Program-made: the position numbers and the translations under genes
Part shown: one piece after another, positions 1 to 7,456 of the stretch
Layout of the letters: each line of letters starts with the position of its first letter
How positions within the stretch are numbered: position 1 is the stretch's first letter
The notes under the pieces: generated by a model
Seen by the model: the letters and a program-made list of their open reading frames with translations, nothing else
The model's database searches: none
Told to the model about the DNA's origin: nothing
Source of the DNA: Cryobacterium sp. SO2
GTDB lineage: Bacteria > Actinomycetota > Actinomycetes > Actinomycetales > Microbacteriaceae
Direction: 5' to 3'
Assembly (NCBI RefSeq): GCF_026151165.2
Contig: NZ_CP117849.1
Location: forward strand, 3,348,001-3,412,000
Length of the DNA stretch: 64,000 nucleotides

Positions 1-2315
1 AGGTCTGCAAGCAGATCCGGGGAGACGTTCGGCAGGTCGCGAGTGATCTCTTCCTTGCCCAGCTTGGTGTCGCGCGCGTCGACTTCGTACTCTTCGATGT
101 GAATCGAGGAGAGAACGTCGTCCTTCACCAGGTTCTGGCTCAGGATGATGGCGTCCTCGAAGTTGTGACCCTCCCATGACATGAATGCCACGAGCAGGTT
201 CTTTCCGAGTGCGAGCTCACCGTTGTCGGTCGCGGGGCCATCGGCGATGACCTCGCCGGCCTCGATACGCTCGCCGGCGTTGACGATGACGCGGTGGTTG
301 TAGCTGGTGCCCTGGTTGGAGCGGCTGAACTTGCGCAGGTAGTAGTCCTGCGTTCCACCCTCGTCGAGCTGGATGGTGACGACGTCAGCCGACACCTCCA
401 TGACCACACCGGACTTCTGTGCGGTGAGCACGTCACCGGCGTCGATGGCCGCGAAGCCCTCCATACCGGTTCCGACCAGCGGGCTGTCGCTGAGCAGCAG
501 CGGCACAGCCTGACGCTGCATGTTGGCACCCATGAGTGCGCGGTTAGCATCGTCGTGCTCGAGGAAGGGGATGAGCGAGGTCGCGACGGACACCATCTGG
601 CGCGGCGAGACATCCATGTAGCCGATGTCTTCTGCGGGGAAGAGGTCGACCTCTCCACCCTTCTTACGGGCCAGAACGCGGCCCTCAGCGAAGCGTGCGG
701 CCTTGGTCAGCGGGGCGTTGGCCTGCGCGACGATGTACTCGTCTTCCTCACTTGCGGTGAGGTAGTCGATCGTCGTGGAGACGACGCCGTCGATGACACG
801 ACGGTACGGGGTCTCGATGAAACCGAAGGCGTTGATCCGCGCGAACGAGGCGAGCGAACCGATCAGGCCGATGTTCGGGCCTTCCGGGGTTTCAATCGGG
901 CACATGCGGCCGTAGTGGGACGGGTGAACGTCTCGCACCTCGACGCCGGCGCGGTCACGGGACAGACCACCCGGGCCCAGCGCGGACAGACGACGCTTGT
1001 GCGTCAGGCCGGCGAGCGGGTTGTTCTGGTCCATGAACTGCGACAGCTGCGACGTACCGAAGAACTCCTTGATCGCGGCGACGACGGGGCGCACGTTGAT
1101 CAGGGTCTGCGGGGTGATCGCTTCGATGTCCTGCGTGGTCATGCGCTCGCGAACGACGCGCTCCATGCGGGACAGGCCGGTGCGCACCTGGTTCTGGATG
1201 AGCTCGCCGACGGCGCGGATACGACGGTTACCGAAGTGGTCGATGTCGTCGATGTCGATGCGAATGTCGGTCTCGACGCCGTCGCGCGTTCCACGGATCG
1301 TGGTCTGGTTGTCGTGCAGCGCAACCAGGTACTTGATCGTGGCCAGGATGTCCTGGAGCGTGAGGACGGAGTCGCTCAGCGGAGCCTCGAGGCCCAGCTT
1401 GCGGTTGATCTTGTAACGACCAACCTTGGCCAGGTCGTAGCGCTTGGAGTTGAAGAAGAAGTTGTCCAGCAGCGCACGTGCGGCCTCGGCGGCAACCTGC
1501 TCGCCCGGACGCAGCTTGCGGTAGATGTCCTTGAGGGCTTCTTCCTTGGTGAGGATGTTGTCCTTCTCGAGGGTGAGCTCGATGGACGCGAAGCCCTTGA
1601 ATTCTTCGAGGATCTCTTCGGAGGTGAGTCCGAGAGCCTTGAGGAACACCGTGACGGACTGCTTGCGCTTGCGGTCGATGCGAACGCCGACCTGGTCGCG
1701 CTTGTCGATCTCGAATTCGAGCCAGGCACCACGGCTCGGGATGACGCGGGCGGAGTAGATGTCCTTGTCGGAGGTCTTCTCCTGTTCGCGGTTGAAGTAC
1801 ACACCGGGCGAACGCACCAGCTGCGACACGACGACACGCTCGGTGCCGTTGATCACGAAGGTGCCCTTGGGGGTCATCAGCGGGAAGTCGCCCATGAACA
1901 CGGTCTGCGTCTTGATCTCACCGGTGAGGTGGTTCATGAACTCAGCGTTCACATACAGCGGTGCGGAATAGGTCTTGCCCTTTTCCTTGCACTCGTCGAT
2001 GGTGTACTTCTCCGGCTCGAGCTCCGGGTTGGTGAAGGACAACTGCATCGTTTCGCTGAGGTCTTCGATCGGAGAGATCTCCTCGAAGATCTCGTCGAGA
2101 CCGGTGCGGCTGGGCAGGTCCTGACGACCTGCAGCCTGGGCCTCGGCGACGCGAGCCTTCCAGATGTCGTTGCCGACAAGCCAGTCGAAGCTCTCGGTCT
2201 GCAAAGCGAGCAGATCGGGAACAGTCAGGTTGTCGGTGATCTTTGCGAACGAAAGACGGCCAGCGGCTCGTCCGTTCTTGGGTGAATTGGTGGTTGCGTT
2301 GCGCGCAGCAGCCAA
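1..2315 (-). CDS. rpoB: DNA-directed RNA polymerase subunit beta (5' part)
   Basis: This is the beta subunit of RNA polymerase, which forms much of the catalytic cleft and the rifampicin pocket. About 771 residues are present and the gene runs off the left edge; the family is usually about 1,160 residues. Visible signatures are the beta lobe regions, the rifampicin region around SQLSQFMDQNNPLAGLTHKR, and the following GPGGLSRDRAG and ETPEGPNIGLI motifs. The rifampicin region looks wild type, with Asp and His at the usual resistance positions. I place the start at a TTG (2315) because GGAGG lies eight bases upstream and the protein begins LAAARNATTNSPK, like related actinobacterial starts. No ATG competes nearby. 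rpoC would be expected beyond the left edge. Confidence 0.97.
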   Translation of the reverse strand, partial: MAAARNATTNSPKNGRAAGRLSFAKITDNLTVPDLLALQTESFDWLVGNDIWKARVAEAQAAGRQDLPSRTGLDEIFEEISPIEDLSETMQLSFTNPELEPEKYTIDECKEKGKTYSAPLYVNAEFMNHLTGEIKTQTVFMGDFPLMTPKGTFVINGTERVVVSQLVRSPGVYFNREQEKTSDKDIYSARVIPSRGAWLEFEIDKRDQVGVRIDRKRKQSVTVFLKALGLTSEEILEEFKGFASIELTLEKDNILTKEEALKDIYRKLRPGEQVAAEAARALLDNFFFNSKRYDLAKVGRYKINRKLGLEAPLSDSVLTLQDILATIKYLVALHDNQTTIRGTRDGVETDIRIDIDDIDHFGNRRIRAVGELIQNQVRTGLSRMERVVRERMTTQDIEAITPQTLINVRPVVAAIKEFFGTSQLSQFMDQNNPLAGLTHKRRLSALGPGGLSRDRAGVEVRDVHPSHYGRMCPIETPEGPNIGLIGSLASFARINAFGFIETPYRRVIDGVVSTTIDYLTASEEDEYIVAQANAPLTKAARFAEGRVLARKKGGEVDLFPAEDIGYMDVSPRQMVSVATSLIPFLEHDDANRALMGANMQRQAVPLLLSDSPLVGTGMEGFAAIDAGDVLTAQKSGVVMEVSADVVTIQLDEGGTQDYYLRKFSRSNQGTSYNHRVIVNAGERIEAGEVIADGPATDNGELALGKNLLVAFMSWEGHNFEDAIILSQNLVKDDVLSSIHIEEYEVDARDTKLGKEEITRDLPNVSPDLLAD

Positions 2316-2481
2316 GGAAGTAACCTCCGTGGACCCCGTCAGGTCTAATCACTGTTAGTAATTTGGTATGGACTCCACAGATCCTTCAGCTGGGATGTCT
2401 ATCCGCGATATGAGGACATCCGGCGAAGAAATGTGCTGCAAGGTGGCTTGAGCACGCAAAGCCGACCGCAATATGAAGGCA

Positions 2482-2509
2482 GAGTTAAATCTGGGAGCGC
2501 AAAGGTCAA
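2482..2509 (-). promoter_or_regulatory. candidate rpoB promoter
   Basis: On the minus strand a TTGACC -35 box (2504-2509) is followed after 16 bases by TAACTC (2482-2487). Transcription from here would give a leader of roughly 160 bases before the TTG start of rpoB. The -10 box is a weak match, so this is inference from spacing and orientation. Confidence 0.4.
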
Positions 2510-2545
2510 CTATATGCCGTTGACGCGCTCGTGTCTACTGGAATA

Positions 2546-2574
2546 TTGACCTTCGCCAAATTCTCAGGTATAAC
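2546..2574 (+). promoter_or_regulatory. near-consensus sigma70-type promoter pointing rightward
   Basis: TTGACC (2546-2551), a 17-base spacer and TATAAC (2569-2574) form one of the best housekeeping promoter matches in the window. It points away from rpoB into 2575-2815, which holds no convincing gene, only a short CCGGT/ACCGG inverted repeat and palindromic element B1. It could give a long leader for the methyltransferase gene at 2816 or a non-coding RNA. Confidence 0.5.
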
Positions 2575-2715
2575 CCGGTTTCGACCACCGGCTTGTCGCT
2601 GCGGTGGCGTCTTCTCGAGTTGCTCCATTCTGCACCATCACGGCGGATGCCGCGTTCACCTCGCGAGCGTGTGTCGGCGAGGTGCGCTGCTGAGGGTGCG
2701 GTGGCGCTCGGCCCT

Positions 2716-2782
2716 GCTCGTGAGAGCGGCCGTGCGGCTGCCTCCGCCACGCGAAGCAACCGTTGGACCGCTCTCGCGAGAG
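2716..2782. repeat. palindromic intergenic element, family B copy 1
   Basis: The core runs from CTCGTGAGAGCGG (2717-2729) to its inverted partner CCGCTCTCGCGAG (2768-2780), 64 bases end to end. A second element of exactly the same length, with the same arms and the same adjoining CCGTGYGG, lies at 30952-31015. It occupies most of the spacer between the 2546 promoter and the gene at 2816. Confidence 0.7.
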
Positions 2783-2815
2783 GCGGCGCAGCGGCGGGGC
2801 TGTCAGACTGGGGGG

Positions 2816-3685
2816 ATGAGCAGGGGCGAGCACGAGCATCCGACCATCACGCTGAAACTGAGCGGGCACCAGGCCGTGATCGAGCCCGACCGCTTCACGC
2901 CGGGCAGCTACCAGCTGGTCGTGGACGGCACCCCGCAGTCGCACGTGAACATCGACAACCCCGATGAACTGTTCTTCGAGTACATCCAGCGGATCGGGCA
3001 TGTCATCGACCTGCTCGGCGACCCGGGCGAGGCCATCACGGCCGTGCACCTGGGCGCCGGCGCGCTCACCCTCCCCCGCTATGTGGAGGCGACCCGGCCC
3101 GGATCCCGGCAGCAGGTGGTGGAGATCGAGAGCGACCTGATCGACTTCGTGCGCGCCGAACTGCCCTGGGACAAGCGCGCCAACCTGCGGGTGCGGCACG
3201 GCGATGCCCGCGAGGTGCTCGGCAAGCTGCCGGCCGGGCTGCACGGCTCGGTGGACCTCGTGGTCGTCGACATCTTCTCCGGCGCCCGCACCCCGGCGCA
3301 CGTGACCAGCCGCGAATTCTACGAGCTCGCCGCCCCGCTGCTCTCGTCGCGGGGCGTGCTGGCCGTGAACGTGGCGGATGGGCCAGGCCTCGCGTTCGCC
3401 CGCGCCCAGGCCGCCACGCTGTCTGCCGTGTTCGGGCACGTGATCGGCCTCGCCGAGACCCAGGTGCTCAAGGGCCGCCGGTTCGGCAACATCGTCTTCG
3501 TGGCCGCGCACACCCCGCTCGACCTGCACTGGGTGCCGCGGCTGCTGGCCGGCGGCCCGCATCCGGCCAAGGTGATCGAGGGCGCGGAGCTCAAGCAGTT
3601 CATGGCGGCCGCGTTGGTGGCCACGGATGCGACGGCCACGCCGTCCCCGCTGCCCGGCCGCACGGTGTTCCAGATCGGCCACTGA
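2816..3685 (+). CDS. spermidine synthase-like methyltransferase-fold protein
   Basis: This 289-residue protein has the Rossmann methyltransferase fold of the spermidine synthase family. Motif I is HLGAGALTLPRY (about residues 80-91), followed by an acidic strand VVEIESDLIDF and then DARE and VVVDIFSGA, which match the nucleotide-binding and catalytic loop of polyamine synthases. Actinobacterial homologues of this size are annotated as spermidine synthase-like or fused MFS/spermidine synthase relatives, and the true substrate is unknown. The ATG at 2816 is preferred to an upstream in-frame start because translation before it has no family resemblance. A CAGACT hexamer sits exactly six bases before the ATG, as in other leaderless starts here. 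No polyamine genes are nearby. Confidence 0.8.
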   Translation: MSRGEHEHPTITLKLSGHQAVIEPDRFTPGSYQLVVDGTPQSHVNIDNPDELFFEYIQRIGHVIDLLGDPGEAITAVHLGAGALTLPRYVEATRPGSRQQVVEIESDLIDFVRAELPWDKRANLRVRHGDAREVLGKLPAGLHGSVDLVVVDIFSGARTPAHVTSREFYELAAPLLSSRGVLAVNVADGPGLAFARAQAATLSAVFGHVIGLAETQVLKGRRFGNIVFVAAHTPLDLHWVPRLLAGGPHPAKVIEGAELKQFMAAALVATDATATPSPLPGRTVFQIGH

Positions 3686-3720
3686 CCGCGGGCCTCCTCG
3701 CGGACGCGGTGCCCGCCGGG

Positions 3721-3788
3721 CAACTGCGCCCGATCCGGACAAATGGTCCCGGCACACCGGGTGCAGAAGTCCGCACGGGGAACAGTTG
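3721..3788. repeat. palindromic intergenic element, family C copy 1
   Basis: A 68-base element is bounded by CAACTG (3721-3726) and CAGTTG (3783-3788), with inner inverted arms CGGAC and GTCCG. GC-rich flanks CCGCCGG and CCGGCGG extend the symmetry to about 3713-3797. A second 68-base copy with the same ends and inner arms lies at 6259-6326. The rest of the 3686-3995 gap holds a TACGCT -10-like hexamer at 3932-3937 and nothing else I recognise. Confidence 0.7.
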
Positions 3789-3995
3789 TGGCCGGCGGAG
3801 CGCCGAGTGCCGCGGCAACACGCCCGGCGGGCCGGATGCGCATCCGTGCAGTGGTACGGCGAACTCGCCGCTGGGCGGCACAAAGCCCGCGGTGGGCCCG
3901 CGCGGCGGGCGGCCGGGCGCTGCGGCCGGGTTACGCTGGACGGGAACCCGACCTCACCCGCGGCACCCCTCGGCCGCCCTGTCAAGGACATCATC

Positions 3996-4523
3996 CTGAC
4001 CATCATCACTGGCTACGACGCCGTCACCCTCCGCGAAAAAGTCGACCTCCCCGCAGCCGCCGAACGTCTCCACGACCTCGGCCTGCTCCGCAGCCTGTCT
4101 GCGCTCAATGAGAAGGTCACGCTGTTGCGGCTGCTCGACCGCCTGGACGAGGCGTTCGAGATCGCCAATCAGGCGCTGCGCCAGGCGCGGTTCACCGGCG
4201 ACCGGCAGGACTTCGTGCTGTGCCGCATCCGCCGAGCCCAGGTCATGCAGTTTCAGGGCAAACTCGACGAGGCCGCCGCGGAACTGACCCAGTGCGTGCT
4301 CGAGTCCGAGACCCACGAATGGAACCTCACCGCCGCGTTCGCGCGGGAGACCCGCGGCAAGGTGCAGTTCGAGCAGGACGAGCTCGACGGCGCCCTGGCC
4401 GATTTCACGGCCGCGGTGTTCCTGCGGGACAAGGCCGGGGCATCCCCCGACGAGCTGGAGAGCGCACTGATCGCCGTCGCGGTCGTCGAGTCGTTCATCG
4501 GCGAGCGCCACGTCGGACGCTGA
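3996..4523 (+). CDS. TPR-like helical repeat protein, start uncertain
   Basis: The product is about 175 residues, built from pairs of helices resembling tetratricopeptide repeats (LLRLLDRLDEAFEIANQAL, FQGKLDEAAAELTQCVLE, FEQDELDGALADFTAAVFL). Such proteins are scaffolds, and no enzymatic motif is visible. No ATG, GTG or TTG is available in frame near the point where similarity begins. The best start is a CTG at 3996 with AAGGA seven bases upstream and a TACGCT hexamer at 3932 that would place a promoter just ahead. The frame stays open further upstream but reads as arginine-rich non-coding sequence through element C1. Function unknown. Confidence 0.65.
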   Translation: MTIITGYDAVTLREKVDLPAAAERLHDLGLLRSLSALNEKVTLLRLLDRLDEAFEIANQALRQARFTGDRQDFVLCRIRRAQVMQFQGKLDEAAAELTQCVLESETHEWNLTAAFARETRGKVQFEQDELDGALADFTAAVFLRDKAGASPDELESALIAVAVVESFIGERHVGR

Positions 4524-4550
4524 CCGCTCCCCCAGCGCCCGTCGCGAGTG

Positions 4551-4628
4551 CGTAACTCCTGCTCGATTCCCCAAATAGCCCGAATCAGGCCGTTTTTGAC
4601 ACTTGTGTGGCATTCTGCAGGAGTTATG
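4551..4628. repeat. palindromic intergenic element (type F), overlaps a start codon
   Basis: Perfect ten-base inverted arms TAACTCCTGC (4553-4562) and GCAGGAGTTA (4617-4626) flank about 54 bases. The right arm ends on the A of the ATG chosen for the next gene, so the GGAG available as a ribosome binding site is part of the palindrome. A TTGACA at 4596-4601 lies inside but has no well-placed -10 box. Confidence 0.6.
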
Positions 4629-5765
4629 CATCGAAGACGGATGTGGAGCGGCCTGGCCGCCGCGGGCATGGTGGTGGTGCTCTGCGCCTGCTCGGCGAGC
4701 GCACCCCAGCCGATCGCCAGCACGACCACCCCCGCGCAGCCGACGCCCGAGGCCACGGTGGCTCCCCCGGATGCGGCGCCCACGCCGGTGCATCCGGTGG
4801 GTGAGCCCGTGGTGATCGCGTCCGGCCTCGACGTCCCCTGGTCGATCCTGAGGTTGCCCAACGGGTCCACGCTGATCAGCGAACGCGACACGGCCCTGAT
4901 CCACGAGCTCTTACCGGACGGCAGCCTGCGCGACGCCGCACAGGTCGCCGACGTGCAGCCGAACGGTGAGGGCGGCCTGCTCGGCCTGGCGTACCTGCCG
5001 CCGACCGACGCCGGCAGCGGCTGGGTCTACGCGTATTTCACCGCCGCATCCGACAACCGCATCGTGCGGATGCCGCTCACCGGCACCGCGGGCGGCCTCG
5101 GCCTCGGCGAGCCGGAGACCGTGCTCACCGGCATCCCCGCGGCCGGCAACCACAACGGCGGACGGATCGCCTTCGGCCCCGACGGCCAGCTCTACGCCAC
5201 GGCCGGTGATGCCGGCGACTCCGCCAACGCGCAGGACCTCGGCTCGCTGGGGGGCAAGATCTTGCGCATGACATCCGTCGGCGACATTCCGGCGGACAAC
5301 CCGTTCGGCACTCTCGTCTACTCCTACGGGCACCGCAACCCGCAGGGCATCGCCTGGGATTCCACCGGCCGGCTGTGGGCGAGCGAGTTCGGCCAGAACA
5401 CCTGGGATGAGTTGAACCTGATCTCCGCCGGCGGCAACTACGGCTGGCCGGAGGTGGAGGGCGCCGGCGGTTCGGCGCCGTTCATCGACCCCGTGCAGCA
5501 GTGGCCCACCGACGAGGCCAGCCCGAGCGGTCTCGCCATCGTGGCCGACACCCTGTTCCTGGCGGGTCTGCGCGGCGAGCGGATGTGGCGGGTCGATCCC
5601 TCCACAGGCACGGTGGACAACTGGTTTGTCCACAGCTTCGGCCGGCTGCGCGATGTGGTGTCCGGCCCGGATGGCACACTGTGGTTCGTGAGCAATAACA
5701 CGGATGGCCGCGGCACCCCCGCCCCCGGCGACGACCGCCTCTACCAGGTGCAGGTGGGGCCCTGA
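4626..5765 (+). CDS. lipoprotein sugar dehydrogenase of the PQQ/sorbosone dehydrogenase family
   Basis: This is a 379-residue secreted lipoprotein. A basic N-terminus and hydrophobic stretch end in VVLCAC, a lipobox placing the lipid anchor on Cys near residue 23, followed by a Pro/Thr-rich linker to about residue 57. The rest is a six-bladed beta-propeller of the soluble glucose/sorbosone dehydrogenase type. Diagnostic motifs are GEGGLLGLAY, NHNGGRIAFGPDG, ATAGD, YSYGHRNPQGIAW and GGNYGWPEVEG. Family members oxidise aldoses with PQQ, but actinobacterial homologues often lack a known electron acceptor. The ATG at 4626 gives the best signal peptide, although its GGAG is only two bases away; an ATG at 4641 is the alternative. 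Its stop overlaps the next start by one base. Confidence 0.87.
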   Translation: MHRRRMWSGLAAAGMVVVLCACSASAPQPIASTTTPAQPTPEATVAPPDAAPTPVHPVGEPVVIASGLDVPWSILRLPNGSTLISERDTALIHELLPDGSLRDAAQVADVQPNGEGGLLGLAYLPPTDAGSGWVYAYFTAASDNRIVRMPLTGTAGGLGLGEPETVLTGIPAAGNHNGGRIAFGPDGQLYATAGDAGDSANAQDLGSLGGKILRMTSVGDIPADNPFGTLVYSYGHRNPQGIAWDSTGRLWASEFGQNTWDELNLISAGGNYGWPEVEGAGGSAPFIDPVQQWPTDEASPSGLAIVADTLFLAGLRGERMWRVDPSTGTVDNWFVHSFGRLRDVVSGPDGTLWFVSNNTDGRGTPAPGDDRLYQVQVGP

Positions 5766-6256
5766 TGGCCGACCTCGCGCGTGTGCGCCACTGGGCCGAC
5801 GCCCTCATCACCCTGCACCTCGATGCGACCTGGACCTTCGACTTCGACAACGCCAAAAAGCGGGCCGGGTTGTGCAACTTCACGACGAAGACGATCACGG
5901 TGTCCCGGTACCTCGCCGCCCGGTACGGCGACGACGAGATCCACCAGATCCTGCTGCACGAGGTGGCGCACGCCCTCGCCGGCTCGAGGGCAGGCCACGG
6001 TCCGGTCTGGCGCGGGGTGGCCGCCGGCCTCGGCTACGACGGCAAGCGCACCCACGACGGCGAGATCGCCGACGACCTCGCCCCCTGGGTGGGCCGGTGC
6101 GCGGCCGGGCACACCCACTACCGGTACCGGCAGCCCACCCGGCCGCTGGCCTGCGGACTGTGCGGGCGCGGCTTCACGGCCGCGCACGTCATCACTTGGA
6201 CCCGGCGCGAGATCACCGCCGCCGCCCGCCGCCGGGCCGCTGCGGCTGCCCGCTGA
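5765..6256 (+). CDS. SprT-like zinc metallopeptidase domain protein
   Basis: This 163-residue protein has the SprT-like/zincin signature HEVAHA (about residues 61-66) followed by GHGPVW, giving the third zinc ligand region. A C-terminal part contains CAAGH and CGLCGRGF, resembling the zinc ribbon seen in SprT proteins. SprT-like domains are associated with proteolysis of DNA-protein crosslinks in eukaryotes; bacterial roles are poorly defined. The ATG overlaps the stop of the upstream dehydrogenase (TGATG), so translational coupling is likely although the two functions are not obviously related. Palindrome C2 follows three bases after the stop. Confidence 0.85.
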   Translation: MADLARVRHWADALITLHLDATWTFDFDNAKKRAGLCNFTTKTITVSRYLAARYGDDEIHQILLHEVAHALAGSRAGHGPVWRGVAAGLGYDGKRTHDGEIADDLAPWVGRCAAGHTHYRYRQPTRPLACGLCGRGFTAAHVITWTRREITAAARRRAAAAAR

Positions 6257-6258
6257 CC

Positions 6259-6326
6259 CAACTGTTACCGAAGCGGACAATTGTGGCCGGCGCACCGGGC
6301 GCATTTGTCCGCATCGGCACCAGTTG
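6259..6326. repeat. palindromic intergenic element, family C copy 2
   Basis: A 68-base element is bounded by CAACTG (6259-6264) and CAGTTG (6321-6326). It has inner arms CGGACAA/TTGTCCG and a centre containing CACCGGG, all shared in register with copy 1 at 3721-3788. It sits between the convergent SprT-like and DUF427 genes, where it could act as a bidirectional terminator, but no T-tract is present. Confidence 0.7.
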
Positions 6327-6367
6327 CCGGCGGGCTGGGCGGGACGCGGGCCCAGGCTCGGAGAGGG

Positions 6368-6670
6368 CTACTCGACGACCTGGAGGTCTTTCCAGAACGC
6401 GACGTAGCCGCTGTAGTCCTGGCCGACGCGGTCGAAGGAGCTCGGGGTGGGCGCCGGGTAGCTGAACGCGCCGTCGGTGACGCTGGAGGTGCCGTCGTCC
6501 ACGGTGAAGTACTGGCATTCGCCCTTCCACGAGCACGTGTACGGCGTGTCGGTGGGAGTGAGCAGGCCCGCGGTGATGCTCGCCGGCGGGAAGTACCAGT
6601 TGCCCTCGATCTTGATCAGGTCTTCCAGGGGCGCTTCGGCCACAATCGTGCCGTTGAGTACTGCCTTCAT
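6368..6670 (-). CDS. DUF427 domain protein
   Basis: This 100-residue protein has the compact DUF427 fold, recognisable from NGTIVAEA, GNWYFPPASI, YTCSWKGECQYFTV, FSYPAPTPS and the ending SGYVAFWKDLQVVE. Family members are small beta-barrel proteins common in actinobacteria and have no established biochemical role. The start at 6670 has AAGGAG seven bases upstream; a longer in-frame start exists but adds a non-conserved basic leader. The gene stands alone and converges on the SprT-like gene. Confidence 0.85.
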   Translation of the reverse strand: MKAVLNGTIVAEAPLEDLIKIEGNWYFPPASITAGLLTPTDTPYTCSWKGECQYFTVDDGTSSVTDGAFSYPAPTPSSFDRVGQDYSGYVAFWKDLQVVE

Positions 6671-6804
6671 AGCGGGCTCCTTCAGTGAGATGGTGCGGGG
6701 CCGCGCCGAGACGCACGCGTGCACACTGCAACGCCGGCACCCGACCCGGCATTCCCGCTCACGCCGGTGCCCCGCATCCGCGCGGCATGAACCACTGAGG
6801 CGGC

Positions 6805-7350
6805 TCAGGCGGGGAAGACGAAATCGCTGACGACAGCGAGCCCCGCGTCCAGGGGCGCGGGCGCGACAGACCCGGCCGGGGCCTGTCCGGCGAGCGCCTG
6901 GCCGGTTTCGGAAGCCGTGACGAGGTGCTTCACGGCGCGCTTGAGGCCGACGTAGCTCGCGGCAGCGGCGGCGGCCTCCGGCGAGCAGTGGTCGATTCCC
7001 CGCTCGGCGAGAGCGTCGATCACGGCGCCGGCGGCGAGCTGGTCTTCCATTGCGAAGCGGATGCTGCCGTCGGCGCGGCGCTCCCCCACCGCGATGACCG
7101 CCACGGAGAACCTGTCGCCCTTCTCGGTCTGCCTGGCCAGCGCCCAGTCGGCGATGAGGGCGCTCGTGGCGAGGTTCGCGACGATCACGGTGTGCGCGGC
7201 GACCGAGGTGGGCACGCCCTTTGCGGCATCCGGCGCGGGGAGTTCGTCGGCGAGCACGATGACGTCGGCATCGGCGGCGAGGGCCTGGAAGCCGGCGAGA
7301 CCCCAGTCGAATCGGACCTGGTACTTGATCTGGGGCTGCGCGTCGCTCAC
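6805..7350 (-). CDS. ComB-like 2-phosphosulfolactate phosphatase family protein
   Basis: This 181-residue protein resembles the ComB family: IKYQVRFDWGLAGF near the N-terminus, then ADVIVLADELP, NLATSALIADWAL, VAVIAVGE and FAMEDQLAAGAVIDAL. In methanogens ComB dephosphorylates 2-phosphosulfolactate in coenzyme M synthesis. Actinobacteria do not make coenzyme M, so the substrate here is unknown and the name reflects only fold family. A GTG start at 7350 is chosen because TATTCT lies exactly six bases upstream, the leaderless pattern seen elsewhere in the window, and because the N-terminus then matches relatives. An ATG at 7380 is possible but less likely. Confidence 0.72.
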   Translation of the reverse strand: MSDAQPQIKYQVRFDWGLAGFQALAADADVIVLADELPAPDAAKGVPTSVAAHTVIVANLATSALIADWALARQTEKGDRFSVAVIAVGERRADGSIRFAMEDQLAAGAVIDALAERGIDHCSPEAAAAAASYVGLKRAVKHLVTASETGQALAGQAPAGSVAPAPLDAGLAVVSDFVFPA

Positions 7351-7456
7351 CCGTTCAGAATACCCGGCGGCGTACGCCAACGGCCGGGACTGTCGTCACC
7401 CGAGGACACACGGGCAGCACCGGAAACCCGACGGGGACCGGTGTCGGGCGGCACTC

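Noticed and set aside
294..2285. A long open frame on the strand opposite rpoB
   Set aside because: It is the antisense shadow of a strongly coding high-GC gene; the translation has no family resemblance and rpoB is certain.
2531..2815. An N-terminal extension of the spermidine synthase-like protein
   Set aside because: The extension is arginine- and cysteine-rich, overlaps the orphan promoter and palindrome B1, and has no similarity to the family.
4596..4601. TTGACA as a -35 box for the sugar dehydrogenase gene
   Set aside because: No acceptable -10 box lies 16-19 bases downstream; the nearest TTATGC is 22 bases away and overlaps the start codon.
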